From Treponema sp. UBA1747 (GTDB taxonomy: Bacteria > Spirochaetota > Spirochaetia > Treponematales > Treponemataceae), in contig DCHR01000041.1 of the NCBI GenBank assembly GCA_002315375.1, positions 1 through 52,999 of the forward strand: 52,999 nucleotides of DNA, in the 5' to 3' direction. Numbering within the stretch: the stretch's first letter is position 1; each line of letters begins with the position of its first letter. A program made the translations under genes and the position numbers. The notes under the pieces were generated by a model. That model searched no databases and was not told the origin of the DNA. It saw nothing but the letters and a program-made list of their open reading frames with translations. This document shows, piece after piece, positions 1 to 8,531 of the stretch.

Positions 1-162
1 TCATAACACATATTATGCGTATACGGATAAAATTCTTATCCTGCTAAATTTCTGTTGATATGCTTAATCAACAGTTACATTTTATCACAGAATCTGTTAT
101 TTAAAACAAATCCCTGTTTTTATGAACAATCACCTTATCAACTGCTGCTGAAGAAAAAAATT

Positions 163-217
163 TTTACATCAAAAGAAACAGTGGTATAATTTTTGTAGAA
201 TTTAAACAAAAACAGGA
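163..217 (+). promoter_or_regulatory. Promoter and RBS of the chemoreceptor gene
   Basis: A -35-like TTTACA (163-168) lies 16 nt before a consensus -10 TATAAT (185-190), which also has the extended -10 TG at 182-183. A strong Shine-Dalgarno AGGAG follows at about 213-217, 7 nt before the ATG at 225. Upstream, at about 50-75, an 8-bp inverted repeat CTGTTGAT/ATCAACAG is present. It has no T-tract, so it is not called as a terminator. Confidence 0.7.
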
Positions 218-224
218 GATTGAA

Positions 225-2111
225 ATGGCTGAAAAAGTTTCTCAAACAAATTCAGAGTTACTTCAAAGAAAGTTTCCGGTTTACCTGAAAATAATCCAGG
301 TATTTCTCTTTTTATTTCCAAGCACTTTTTTCCAGTTTTATATTTCAAACAGCGGGAGTCTTTCTGGAGGTGTAACCAGTGCCCGGATTTCCGGTTCTCC
401 CCTTTTACTTGTATACCAGGTTTTATATATGTCAGGAACCATTTATTTCTGCTATAAAACCTGGACTTTATTCACGAAATACGATGGTTCAGAAGCTGCC
501 GCAAAAAAAGTTAACAAAAAATATAAGTTCCTTGCATTTGGAACCATGGGACAGATTATTCTGAATTCTATTCTTTATCCTGTTTGTTTCTGTGTTACCT
601 CTTACCGAATGGGATGCAATACTCTGGAATACTGGCCATCATTATATGTCAGCATCGGTGAAACCTTTATGTTCGGTATGCTCTTCTATTTAATCTGGTT
701 ATCCGGAATTGAAAAGTATATGCGTTTTGTTCCTTTCCAGAAAAAAGACATTGTTATTTCCTTTCTGTTAAAGAATATTCTTGTAGCACTGTTCTCTACA
801 CTTGCCCTTGTTTTCCTTACTTCATATCCCCTGGTAACTACAACTTTTGAAGGAATGGAATTAACTGAAATCTTCCTGAAAAAATGTCTGCCAATGGCGA
901 TGATTGGTATTGTTATCATTCCACTGGATTTCTTTCTCTTAACAAATATCAGTCTTGGCCGTCTTAAGGCTCTTAATCAGTTTGCACAGATTATTTCGGA
1001 AGGCGATTATTCACAGGATGAACTGGAAATTATTACCCGAGATGATTTTGGTATTCTTTCTTTGAGCATGAATAAACTGCATAAGGCCACAAGAAACCTT
1101 CTGGGTGGTATGGGTCAGACAATTACTGTTTCGACAGAAGCAGCAGATTCCTCTTCAAATTCAATGCAGAATATTTCTACTTCAACCAATCAGATGATTA
1201 CAAATATTCAGGAAATTCAGAATCAGATGAATGACCAGGCAAGCAGTGTTGAAGAATCTGCCGGTGCAATCAATGAAATTCTCGAGAATATTAAAACCCT
1301 TAATAACAGCATTGAACAGCAGTCTGCTGCAGTTGAAGAATCTTCTGCTGCCGTAAACCAGATGATTGCCAATATCCAGAGCGTAACAAATATCCTGGAA
1401 AAAAACGAAGTTTCTACAAATCAGCTTGCCGAAGCCAGTGCCCAGGGACAGGAAAAGGTTACAGAAGCAGTTTCTCTTGCCAAACAGATCCTGAATGAAT
1501 CTCAATCCCTGATCGATGCTTCAGCCGTAATCCAGAATATTGCATCAAGAACAAACCTTCTTGCCATGAACGCTGCAATTGAGGCGGCTCATGCAGGTGA
1601 ATCAGGAAAAGGCTTTGCAGTTGTTGCTGATGAAATCCGTAAACTGGCAGAACAGTCAAATGTTCAGGGCAAAAAAATTACAGAAAGTCTGAAAAGTCTT
1701 GAAGGCGTAATTGCAAATGTTGCTGACAGCACAAATCAGTTGCAGGATCAGTTCTCTGATATTTACGAACTTACAAAAGTCGTTAAGCAGCAGGAAGATG
1801 TTGTTATGTCTGCAATGCAGGAACAGGTTTCCGGCTCCAATCAGATTCTTATGGCCATGAAAAACATCGATGAAGTTACACTTAACGTAAAAGAAGGTTC
1901 TGCTGAAATGATGGCAGGCGGTACCCAGCTGGCCCGTGAAATGCAGCTCCTTAATGAAGCAACCGTCCAGACTAACAACAACATCAATGAAATGGCAAAT
2001 GGTGCTGATGTAATTATTCATGCCGTAGAAAAAGGTAATGATGCCGCTACTCTGAACAGTGACAGTATCCAGACTCTTGTTACAGAAATGAACAAGTTCA
2101 AACTGAATTAA
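225..2111 (+). CDS. Methyl-accepting chemotaxis protein with six-helix membrane sensor
   Basis: Chemoreceptor that passes a stimulus to the CheA/CheW array and is adapted by CheR/CheB methylation. The N-terminal 245 residues hold about six hydrophobic helices (roughly 18-40, 57-82, 100-125, 140-162, 177-205, 222-245). Between them there is no large periplasmic ligand domain, so sensing is probably membrane-embedded or of internal state. A HAMP-like linker follows (about 245-300). Residues about 300-628 form the long coiled-coil signalling hairpin, with the conserved tip near 445-480 containing AIEAAHAGESGKGFAVVADE. The start at 225 is set by AGGAG 7 nt upstream. The length is normal for a cytoplasmic-hairpin MCP. 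It appears monocistronic, with its own promoter and a weak terminator-like hairpin downstream. The ligand cannot be deduced from sequence. Confidence 0.95.
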   Translation: MAEKVSQTNSELLQRKFPVYLKIIQVFLFLFPSTFFQFYISNSGSLSGGVTSARISGSPLLLVYQVLYMSGTIYFCYKTWTLFTKYDGSEAAAKKVNKKYKFLAFGTMGQIILNSILYPVCFCVTSYRMGCNTLEYWPSLYVSIGETFMFGMLFYLIWLSGIEKYMRFVPFQKKDIVISFLLKNILVALFSTLALVFLTSYPLVTTTFEGMELTEIFLKKCLPMAMIGIVIIPLDFFLLTNISLGRLKALNQFAQIISEGDYSQDELEIITRDDFGILSLSMNKLHKATRNLLGGMGQTITVSTEAADSSSNSMQNISTSTNQMITNIQEIQNQMNDQASSVEESAGAINEILENIKTLNNSIEQQSAAVEESSAAVNQMIANIQSVTNILEKNEVSTNQLAEASAQGQEKVTEAVSLAKQILNESQSLIDASAVIQNIASRTNLLAMNAAIEAAHAGESGKGFAVVADEIRKLAEQSNVQGKKITESLKSLEGVIANVADSTNQLQDQFSDIYELTKVVKQQEDVVMSAMQEQVSGSNQILMAMKNIDEVTLNVKEGSAEMMAGGTQLAREMQLLNEATVQTNNNINEMANGADVIIHAVEKGNDAATLNSDSIQTLVTEMNKFKLN

Positions 2112-2131
2112 AGAAATAAAACGAATAGCTT

Positions 2132-2164
2132 ACCGGTTTTATCGCCATGAAAACAGGATTTTTA
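2132..2164 (+). terminator. Possible weak terminator after the chemoreceptor gene
   Basis: An imperfect hairpin pairs CCGGTTTT with AAAACAGG across a 9-nt loop, with one mismatch, followed by ATTTTTAT. It lies between the chemoreceptor stop and the extended -10 of the next gene. Confidence 0.4.
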
Positions 2165-2192
2165 TGCTATAATAATACATCCTAAAAAGTGG
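2165..2192 (+). promoter_or_regulatory. Extended -10 promoter and RBS of the AMP-forming ligase
   Basis: TGCTATAAT (2165-2173) is an extended -10 with no convincing -35. The purine-rich AAGTGGA (about 2187-2193) lies 7-8 nt before the ATG at 2201. This favours that ATG over the in-frame GTG at 2189, which would overlap the ribosome-binding site. Confidence 0.5.
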
Positions 2193-2200
2193 AATCAAAA

Positions 2201-3922
2201 ATGAATGTACCTCAGAACAACGATAAAACCGGTTACCCTTCTGTCGAAAAACCGTGGCTGAAATATCACCGTAAAAATATTCCGGAACCCTTTATTCCAC
2301 AATCTTTATATGACAATCTTTTTAATTCAAACAAAGATTTTAAAAATCATATAGCAATTCATTATTTCAATACTTTCATCAGTTATGGTCAACTTTTTGA
2401 AAGCATTTCTGAAGCCGAAAAAGCTTTCTGGAGACTTGGCGTCCGAAAAAACGATACTGTATGTATTTGTTCAGTTAATACTCCGGAAGTAATTGCTTCC
2501 CTTTATGGGCTGAATCACCTGGGAGCTGCAGTTAATCTTATTGACCCCCGGGCCCCTGTTGAAAGTATCAGACATTTTCTTAAAGAAGGTAAATCAGAGT
2601 ATATACTTTGTATAGACAAAGTTTACGAGAAAATCGCTGAAGCTTCCAAAGAAACTTTCATCAGAAAAATTATTACTGTTTCCCCAGCTGATTCTATGAA
2701 AGGATTTCTGAAAATTGCCTATAAATTAAAAACCAGAAAAGTCTGGACCGGTAATTCCATCTGCTGGAAAGATTTTATCCAGGATGCCGATAAAATTACT
2801 CCCGAATATGCTCTCTTTGAGCCCTGTAAAACGGCTGTTATGGCCCATACTGGCGGGACTACGGGAAATCCCAAAACAGTCTGTCTCAGTTCAGAAAACC
2901 TCAATGCTGTAGCCTACTGCTTTAAATACGGAATAATTCCAATTCATCGCGGAGAAAAATATTTTAATGATCTTCCGCCTTTCATTATCTTCGGGCTTTC
3001 CGTTGCCCTTCATGCTTCTCTAAGTATCGGACTTGAACTGATTGTTTATCCAAAATTTAATTCAAAAGAATTTCCGAAAAAATTCAGGAAATACAGGCCA
3101 AATCATTTTGCAGCCCTGCCGGGCCACATAAAATATCTGATTGAAGATAAAAAAATCGAAAAAATGGATTTAGGTTTCCTTATGACAGCCGCTGTTGGAG
3201 GCGACTCACTAAATACACAGCTCGAAACCCAGGCAAATGAGTTCTTTAAAAAGCATAATTGCATGAATCAAGTAAGCAAAGGTTTTGGCATGACAGAACT
3301 TTCTGCTGCAGCAGTAATTTCCTTTGGAAATGCCAATGCCGTCGGAAGTACCGGCATTCCCGGCATATTGAACAACATAAAAATCGTGGATACAGAAACT
3401 CACAGAGAGCTTACCTATAATCAGAAAGGTGAAATCTGGATAAGCGGGCCTTCTGTAATGCTTGGCTATCTGGAAAAACTTGATGAAACTGAAGAAATAA
3501 TCACTTCTGATGAAATGGGTGTAAGATGGCTTCATACCGGTGATTTAGGATATATTACAGAAGACGGTCTTGTTTACATTGAAGGCCGGTTAAGACGGTT
3601 TTACCTGAGCGTTGTGGAAAATCAACCGGTAAAAATCTTCCCAAATGTAATAGAAAAAGCACTGAAAGAACATTCCCTGGTATATGATGCCTGTGCCGTT
3701 GGAAGATTGAAGGAAGAAAGCACTTACTACGAAATTATCGTTTATGTTATAAAAACGCCTCAGTGCATTATCCCTGAAGAGCAACTTAAAGAAGAACTCT
3801 TTGAACTTTCTAAAGAGAGAATTCCGCTGAAAATGCAGCCTCATGAAATCCGTTTTATCAGCGACTTCCCGCTTACTACAGGTGGAAAAGTAGATTTTCT
3901 AACACTGGAAAAGAAAATTTAA
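2201..3922 (+). CDS. AMP-dependent acyl/aryl-CoA synthetase-like ligase (ANL superfamily)
   Basis: Adenylate-forming enzyme expected to activate a carboxylic acid with ATP and transfer it to CoA or a carrier. Visible motifs in order are the P-loop HTGGTTGNPK (about 215-225), the A5-type GFGMTEL, the A7-type motif WLHTGDLGYI and the C-terminal TTGGKVD containing the catalytic lysine. There is no signal peptide, so it acts in the cytoplasm. At 573 residues it is slightly longer than typical members (500-550). The ATG at 2201 is preferred to the GTG at 2189 because the likely RBS lies between them. No CoA-dependent partner gene is adjacent: the upstream gene is a chemoreceptor and the downstream genes are convergent. 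The substrate cannot be assigned. Long-chain fatty acid, aryl acid and non-ribosomal loading roles all remain possible. Confidence 0.85.
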   Translation: MNVPQNNDKTGYPSVEKPWLKYHRKNIPEPFIPQSLYDNLFNSNKDFKNHIAIHYFNTFISYGQLFESISEAEKAFWRLGVRKNDTVCICSVNTPEVIASLYGLNHLGAAVNLIDPRAPVESIRHFLKEGKSEYILCIDKVYEKIAEASKETFIRKIITVSPADSMKGFLKIAYKLKTRKVWTGNSICWKDFIQDADKITPEYALFEPCKTAVMAHTGGTTGNPKTVCLSSENLNAVAYCFKYGIIPIHRGEKYFNDLPPFIIFGLSVALHASLSIGLELIVYPKFNSKEFPKKFRKYRPNHFAALPGHIKYLIEDKKIEKMDLGFLMTAAVGGDSLNTQLETQANEFFKKHNCMNQVSKGFGMTELSAAAVISFGNANAVGSTGIPGILNNIKIVDTETHRELTYNQKGEIWISGPSVMLGYLEKLDETEEIITSDEMGVRWLHTGDLGYITEDGLVYIEGRLRRFYLSVVENQPVKIFPNVIEKALKEHSLVYDACAVGRLKEESTYYEIIVYVIKTPQCIIPEEQLKEELFELSKERIPLKMQPHEIRFISDFPLTTGGKVDFLTLEKKI

Positions 3923-4125
3923 GATTCTGTTTCCCAACCCTCAATTGTGATTTTATTTTCTGCCAGTAAATCCAGCATAGCCTGTCCCACAGTCGGGTCA
4001 AACTGGTAGGTTATTTCAACCTTTTCGCTGCCGGATTGTACGGTTGTCTTTTTTTCATCGTTTTTCCTATTCAAGATAGATGTCCCCAACATCCAGATGA
4101 TAAATGTAGCTGGCATCTCCTCCAT
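3919..4125 (-). CDS. Small hypothetical protein overlapping the lipoprotein gene
   Basis: Unrecognised short reading frame of 68 codons at most. Its 5' end overlaps the 3' end of the upstream lipoprotein gene in another frame, and its stop overlaps the convergent ligase stop by 4 nt. The first ATG (4125) has no good RBS. In-frame alternatives are ATG at 4092 (57 residues) and TTG at 4074. The C-terminal half (about VEITYQFDPTVGQAMLDLLA) reads like real amphipathic protein, whereas the first 20 residues look like an out-of-frame shadow. It may therefore be a small protein translationally coupled to the lipoprotein gene, starting internally, or a degraded gene end. No function is assigned. Confidence 0.35.
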   Translation of the reverse strand: MEEMPATFIIWMLGTSILNRKNDEKKTTVQSGSEKVEITYQFDPTVGQAMLDLLAENKITIEGWETES

Positions 4126-4564
4126 TTTTTTTCTTACCGTGCAATCTGACTTGGTCTGTAAAATCTAAATCAATGACTTTTATTTTACGCTCTTCAGATT
4201 CATTATCTGCATAAGAAATCTTGAGTGTATGATGTGTATCTTCAGTATTCCGATAATCCTGACCAATCTCTCCCACTATTCTCACATTAAATTCTCCGCT
4301 TGATTCACCTGCATCATCTTCCCCCAAAGAAGCGGGACTATTTACAGTAACTGAATCTGTATCTTCTTTAACCTTCAGCTCTACTGTCAGGAATTTTGGA
4401 AGAACATTTGCTCCGTCGATTTCTCTGTAAATCCTGCCTGATACCGACCATTCAGAATAATAAAGCGGTGGATATACAATGCATGATGTCAAAATAGAAA
4501 TTACTGTAAGAAGTGATACCACCAGACAGCATTTTTTTACGATAGATAAATTTTTTTTCTGCAT
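4067..4564 (-). CDS. Small putative lipoprotein of unknown function
   Basis: A 165-residue exported protein. The N-terminus has a basic start, a hydrophobic stretch (about 9-25) and a lipobox ILTSC with Cys27, so it should be lipid-anchored after signal peptidase II cleavage. The mature part is acidic and rich in beta-prone segments, with no recognised domain. The ATG at 4564 has a clear AAGGAG 6-7 nt upstream. Just upstream at 4580-4593 is a short inverted repeat ATAGTT/AACTAT next to AT-rich promoter-like sequence, so it may have its own promoter rather than being transcribed from the upstream gene on the same strand. The next frame downstream overlaps its 3' end. Function unknown. Confidence 0.7.
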   Translation of the reverse strand: MQKKNLSIVKKCCLVVSLLTVISILTSCIVYPPLYYSEWSVSGRIYREIDGANVLPKFLTVELKVKEDTDSVTVNSPASLGEDDAGESSGEFNVRIVGEIGQDYRNTEDTHHTLKISYADNESEERKIKVIDLDFTDQVRLHGKKKNGGDASYIYHLDVGDIYLE

Positions 4565-4604
4565 AAAAAACTCCTTTTTATAGTTTTAACTATAATATCC
4601 TTAT

Positions 4605-6533
4605 TCAAAACCTTGAAACAAGTCCTTCTATCAGACTGGCTGAAGCCCACGGCATAAGTGCAAACCAGGTACTGGCCGGGCTTCCGTCCTCATATTTTTC
4701 GGTCAGAAGTCCCTGACAAAAACAGAAACGCTCAGACATCCAGCCAATCTTTCCATACCCGTATTCTTTGTCCCTGGTATTGAAAGTCTGCAGGCTCCAG
4801 GCAACTGTATCTTCCATTCTCTGTTTAACGTACAAATCACCGGTTTTTTGGTAACAGTAATCCATTTCGGCAATAATTGTGCTGGACATAGGATGAATAT
4901 GAGGATTTGCAACTGAAGTAATGCTTCCGCCGCAGCTGGACCAGCCGATTTCACTTAAAGGCGGAACCTGAACCGGCGTATTGTACCCGAGTTTAAAGGT
5001 AGATTCATAGTAAATTGCGTCTTTCAGGTGCTGCAAGAGATAATCCAGGCCTGTTATTTCATGAAGCAGCTTTACTGCCCGGATATAACTGAGTACTCCT
5101 TCGCTGTCCACGGCTTTATCTGTATCAAGGGGACCTCCATAACATTCCGTTTTAGCAACAAAATGATTGTAATAATGAAGTTCACTTTTCAGCGCCTGGT
5201 CATGATACCGGCTGTCTCCGGTTATTTTTTCATACAGAACTGCTGCTGCAAGGCACCAGGCACCGCCTAAAGAATCATATTCAAGGCCGGCTCCGGTTGA
5301 AACTGACATGGAAAACGGATATTCCAGATCAGAATTAAGAACTTTATTCATTTTACTGACTACTTTTGTGCACAATTTAAGAATATTTTCATGGGAAATA
5401 CCGGTTTCCTTTTCAGAAACGTAAGCCTGCAGCAAATAATAAACTGCCTGTCCGTTCAGATAACCGCTGTGACCGCCTGAATGCATGCCGTTATACCACC
5501 AGCCTTTTTCGGACCAGTTTCCGTTTTCTACGGCATCATACAAAAAGCCGGAAGCAGGATTATAAGCTTTCTCCACCACCTGCTGGATAAAAGCCAGAGA
5601 CTGGCTGCGGGCTTTTTCATCCCCAAGCTTATTTGCTGCCAGCAGCACAGGAACTGCAACGGAAAGCCCATTTGTCCAGGTTAATGAACCGATTTTATTA
5701 TATTTAAAACCTTCTGGTTTATCGTAAACAAAACCTGTATACATCTGTTCATCTTCCAGCCAGGCATAATCTCTGATTGCGCCGGTCAGTAATTCAACGG
5801 CTTTTTTCTCAGTCATCCCCTCAATTTTGCGAGGAGATTCATAAAATTCGCTGTATGTATGTACAAATGCCCTGTAAATATCGGTTTCTGAAGTTCCCTG
5901 ATAATCATAAACCCATAAATCAAAGGAAAAACTTTCATTCCTTGGAAGCTTAAAGCTGTTTTCCTCTGTGAGAGGCGCTCTTTCCAGAACCGTTGCCGTC
6001 TGCACAAAAAGCCACGGTGCATTTTCATAACCAAGGGTAAAACCTGCGCTGGCACAGCCCTTATCATCAATATTGCAGGAAAAACCGTTGAATTGTACCC
6101 TGCCTGTTTTGTCATCAATAAGATATGGTACTGCCGCAATTCCAAAGACATGTCCTTTATCGTAAACAAGACTTACAGGTTCCGAAAGTCTGTCGCTTCT
6201 GGTCATAAAATAAGATGATTCCGGGAATCCGCCGGCCCCGGCTTTTAAGCGCGGAAATGCTTTTCTTCCTGAAGCAGGAAAATCTGCCGTGTTACTGTTA
6301 TAAATGTATCCCGGCATAAAAACCTTTGGCTCAGTTTTTTCATCCAGGACTTTTATCTGGATAATTCCGGAAAAGTCTGTATTACCTGTATTAGTTACTG
6401 TTGCTTTGTATTTTCTGAAAAGTGAATTTTCTTCGGTTAAATCAAAACTAATGTCTATTCCACATCCGGATAAATCACTGTATTCAATATTTTCTGCGTC
6501 TGTTCTGCAGAGGCTGACTAATTTAACACTCAT
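4605..6533 (-). CDS. Putative cytoplasmic (alpha/alpha)6-barrel glycoside hydrolase-like protein
   Basis: A 642-residue protein without signal peptide. The first 230 residues look like a beta-sandwich. The remaining 400 have the Trp/Tyr/Gly-rich helical pattern of six-hairpin (alpha/alpha)6 glycosidases or lyases, for example WWYNGMHSGGHSGYLNGQA and GLEYDSLGGAWCLA. I do not recognise a specific CAZy family and cannot point to catalytic residues. It sits beside a secreted mannanase and other carbohydrate genes, so an intracellular role on imported oligosaccharides is a reasonable inference. The reading frame opens at TTG 6545, but GGAGAAG lies 5-6 nt before the ATG at 6533 and overlaps that TTG's codons, so 6533 is taken as the start. 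It is divergent from the GH26 gene, sharing a 200-bp control region. Confidence 0.6.
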   Translation of the reverse strand: MSVKLVSLCRTDAENIEYSDLSGCGIDISFDLTEENSLFRKYKATVTNTGNTDFSGIIQIKVLDEKTEPKVFMPGYIYNSNTADFPASGRKAFPRLKAGAGGFPESSYFMTRSDRLSEPVSLVYDKGHVFGIAAVPYLIDDKTGRVQFNGFSCNIDDKGCASAGFTLGYENAPWLFVQTATVLERAPLTEENSFKLPRNESFSFDLWVYDYQGTSETDIYRAFVHTYSEFYESPRKIEGMTEKKAVELLTGAIRDYAWLEDEQMYTGFVYDKPEGFKYNKIGSLTWTNGLSVAVPVLLAANKLGDEKARSQSLAFIQQVVEKAYNPASGFLYDAVENGNWSEKGWWYNGMHSGGHSGYLNGQAVYYLLQAYVSEKETGISHENILKLCTKVVSKMNKVLNSDLEYPFSMSVSTGAGLEYDSLGGAWCLAAAVLYEKITGDSRYHDQALKSELHYYNHFVAKTECYGGPLDTDKAVDSEGVLSYIRAVKLLHEITGLDYLLQHLKDAIYYESTFKLGYNTPVQVPPLSEIGWSSCGGSITSVANPHIHPMSSTIIAEMDYCYQKTGDLYVKQRMEDTVAWSLQTFNTRDKEYGYGKIGWMSERFCFCQGLLTEKYEDGSPASTWFALMPWASASLIEGLVSRF

Positions 6534-6627
6534 TCTCTTCTCCAAAGAAAATTCTGTATGAATATGTTCTTAGTATATCATGAATAACTGATCCAGACAT
6601 AACAATTTGTTTAACTAATATTTAACT

Positions 6628-6664
6628 AAATTTACTTAAAATTATCAATATTTTAAGTAAATTT
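6628..6664. promoter_or_regulatory. 15-bp perfect inverted repeat, operator candidate
   Basis: AAATTTACTTAAAAT (6628-6642) and ATTTTAAGTAAATTT (6650-6664) are exact reverse complements separated by 7 nt. The element ends 3 nt before the -35 of the mannanase promoter and lies in a divergent intergenic region. It is followed by no T-tract relevant to a convergent gene. A regulator site is more likely than a terminator. Confidence 0.6.
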
Positions 6665-6667
6665 AAC

Positions 6668-6695
6668 TTGACATTTTGGACATTTCTGCTATTTT
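6668..6695 (+). promoter_or_regulatory. Promoter of the GH26 mannanase gene
   Basis: Consensus -35 TTGACA (6668-6673) and weak -10 TATTTT (6690-6695) with a 16-nt spacer. The weak -10 together with a large inverted repeat directly upstream of the -35 suggests regulated expression. The RBS AGGAG lies near 6728-6732 before ATG 6738. Confidence 0.6.
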
Positions 6696-6737
6696 AAAAT
6701 CAAACAAAAAGTTGATTTTATTTTTCAGGAGCATAGT

Positions 6738-8381
6738 ATGAAAAAACACCCTAAACTTTTTGTTGGCGCCCTTTTATTCCTTTTCCTTTTCACAGGCACA
6801 TTATTCTTTTCCTGTGACCTTATTGCAGGTAATAATTCCTCCCCTAACCAGCCGGATCCTGCTGCCAGAGATGCAGACTGTCAGATTACTCCAACTGATT
6901 TAGGCGGATGGACTGGAAATGTTTCTATTGCGGCCGAAAAATTTTCAGAAATGGTAAGCGGTGACTATATCACTATTACAACTATTGCCAGTCCAACAAG
7001 TTCTGCAGCCGCTCAGCTTGGTTTATGTGACGGCGACTGGGCTAACATCGGTTCCGACGGCGCCTGTTCAAATGTTTCTTCCTACAGTTCTGAATACACC
7101 TGCTATACGCTGAATGCTGCGTCCCAGAATACAGTATTTACTCCTTCTGATGATGTAATCGCAATCCTAAAAACTAAAGGCATGATTATTAAAGGCCAGG
7201 GAGTAAAAGTTACTTCTGTAGTAATCAGAATAAATGCAAACCTTGATAAGTCAGACAATCCAACAGTTACTCCTTCTGAATCTGATTTATCTGATGCTTC
7301 TGCTACAGAAAATGCAAAACACCTGTTCAAATACATAAAGAATATGTACGGAAAGAAAGTCATTACGGGACAGATGGAAAATGCCTGGGACAACGATTTC
7401 AATCAGCTTGGAAAAGTGTATGATTCTACCGGCAAATACCCTGCCTTAATGGGCTTTGACTTTATGGATTACACCGGAACCAGCTGGGATGCAAGTACAT
7501 TCAACAAGCAGACACAGCGGGCCATCAATTTCTGGAACGGCAAGGACTGGAACGGAAACAAAATCTCTGAAAATCAGGGAATCGTAGCCTTCTGCTGGCA
7601 CTGGTTTGATCCTTTACATAAAGATTATTCCTATAAACCCGGGGACGGAACAGACGGCACAACCTCTTTCAGGATTCCTTACAACACCACAACTGATTCC
7701 TGGGATACTGCATCAGAAGCATACAAGGCAATTAAATCTGATATGGACGTTATTGCAGCAGAACTGCTTAAACTGCAGAATGCAGGAGTTCCGGTTTTGT
7801 GGCGCCCTCTTCACGAAGGAGCCGGTAATGTCGGTTTGTACAATAACACAGGAACCGCCTGGTTCTGGTGGGGAGCCGGCAACAGTACCAGTGAAACTGA
7901 TATGAAAAATGCAGACCTTTGCGGTGAATGTTACATTGCTTTATGGAAATGGATGTACCAGTATTTCACAGAAGAAAAAGGCCTTCATAACCTGATCTGG
8001 GTCTGGAACGGACAGAACGCAAAATTTTATCCCGGTGCTGATTATGTAGACATGATTGGAGACGATATTTACTACGAAGCTCCCAACGGAGATAATCCTG
8101 CAACAGTATCAACAAACAAGACCAAGTTCCAGACATTCCAGGCAATGGATACATCCAAACCGGTCGCCATGACAGAATGCGGAACTTTACCGGATATTGA
8201 AACAGACGGAGCCCTGTGGTCTTTCTTCATGATCTGGAATGATTCATCAAATAACAAATCTGACACTGCAGGAAATTACTGGAACGGAGAATACTACAAT
8301 TCCGATGCCAGAAAAACTGCCGTATACAACAGCGAAACCGCCATTACTCTGGATGAACTTCCGGATTTAACAGCTTACTAA
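6738..8381 (+). CDS. GH26 endo-beta-1,4-mannanase lipoprotein
   Basis: Secreted, lipid-anchored beta-mannanase that would cut beta-1,4-mannan, glucomannan or galactomannan at the cell surface. Residues 1-26 form a signal peptide with a lipobox (FFSC, Cys26). About 40-170 is a beta-rich, Gly/Ser-rich module, probably carbohydrate-binding but unassigned. About 185-547 is the GH26 catalytic barrel. Catalytic residues are visible: acid/base Glu360 in WRPLHEG and nucleophile Glu480 in MTECG. The 120-residue spacing is near that of known GH26 enzymes. It has its own promoter. The GH36 and GH5 genes elsewhere in the window would complement galactomannan and glucan breakdown. Confidence 0.9.
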   Translation: MKKHPKLFVGALLFLFLFTGTLFFSCDLIAGNNSSPNQPDPAARDADCQITPTDLGGWTGNVSIAAEKFSEMVSGDYITITTIASPTSSAAAQLGLCDGDWANIGSDGACSNVSSYSSEYTCYTLNAASQNTVFTPSDDVIAILKTKGMIIKGQGVKVTSVVIRINANLDKSDNPTVTPSESDLSDASATENAKHLFKYIKNMYGKKVITGQMENAWDNDFNQLGKVYDSTGKYPALMGFDFMDYTGTSWDASTFNKQTQRAINFWNGKDWNGNKISENQGIVAFCWHWFDPLHKDYSYKPGDGTDGTTSFRIPYNTTTDSWDTASEAYKAIKSDMDVIAAELLKLQNAGVPVLWRPLHEGAGNVGLYNNTGTAWFWWGAGNSTSETDMKNADLCGECYIALWKWMYQYFTEEKGLHNLIWVWNGQNAKFYPGADYVDMIGDDIYYEAPNGDNPATVSTNKTKFQTFQAMDTSKPVAMTECGTLPDIETDGALWSFFMIWNDSSNNKSDTAGNYWNGEYYNSDARKTAVYNSETAITLDELPDLTAY

Positions 8382-8405
8382 AAGATTCAATAACTTAAAC
8401 TGAAA

Positions 8406-8511
8406 CCAGATCATGGGTCATGAGGAAGATTTACAGTTACTGGATTTTCGGCCCCTGTAAGGCCAAACCTCTCCTGAAAATCCAGTTTGAATCCAACGTA
8501 ATGTTTTTCAT
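8406..8511 (-). pseudogene. Remnant of a GH2-type glycosidase N-terminus
   Basis: Eighteen nt after the FGE-fold gene stop there is a strong RBS (GGGAGGTGA) and an ATG at 8511. It opens a frame beginning MKNITLDSNWIFRRG, which resembles GH2 beta-galactosidase/mannosidase N-termini. That frame stops after 24 codons. A second frame then encodes VTVNLPHDP, the next GH2 landmark, at the expected distance, and a further one-base shift reads MIWF. The pieces fit one gene start with at least two single-base shifts and the rest deleted. It would have been the second gene of the operon. Assignment rests on motif resemblance only. Confidence 0.5.
8440..8485 (-). repeat. 10-bp perfect inverted repeat with inner GGCC stem
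   Basis: CTGGATTTTC (8485-8476) and GAAAATCCAG (8449-8440) are exact reverse complements. Inside them GGCC (8464-8461) pairs with GGCC (8453-8450) around a 7-nt loop. There is no T-tract, so it is not an ordinary terminator. It lies 80-125 nt downstream of a variable-region-like gene end. Confidence 0.55.
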
Positions 8512-8531
8512 TTTCACCTCCCTCACTCAAT

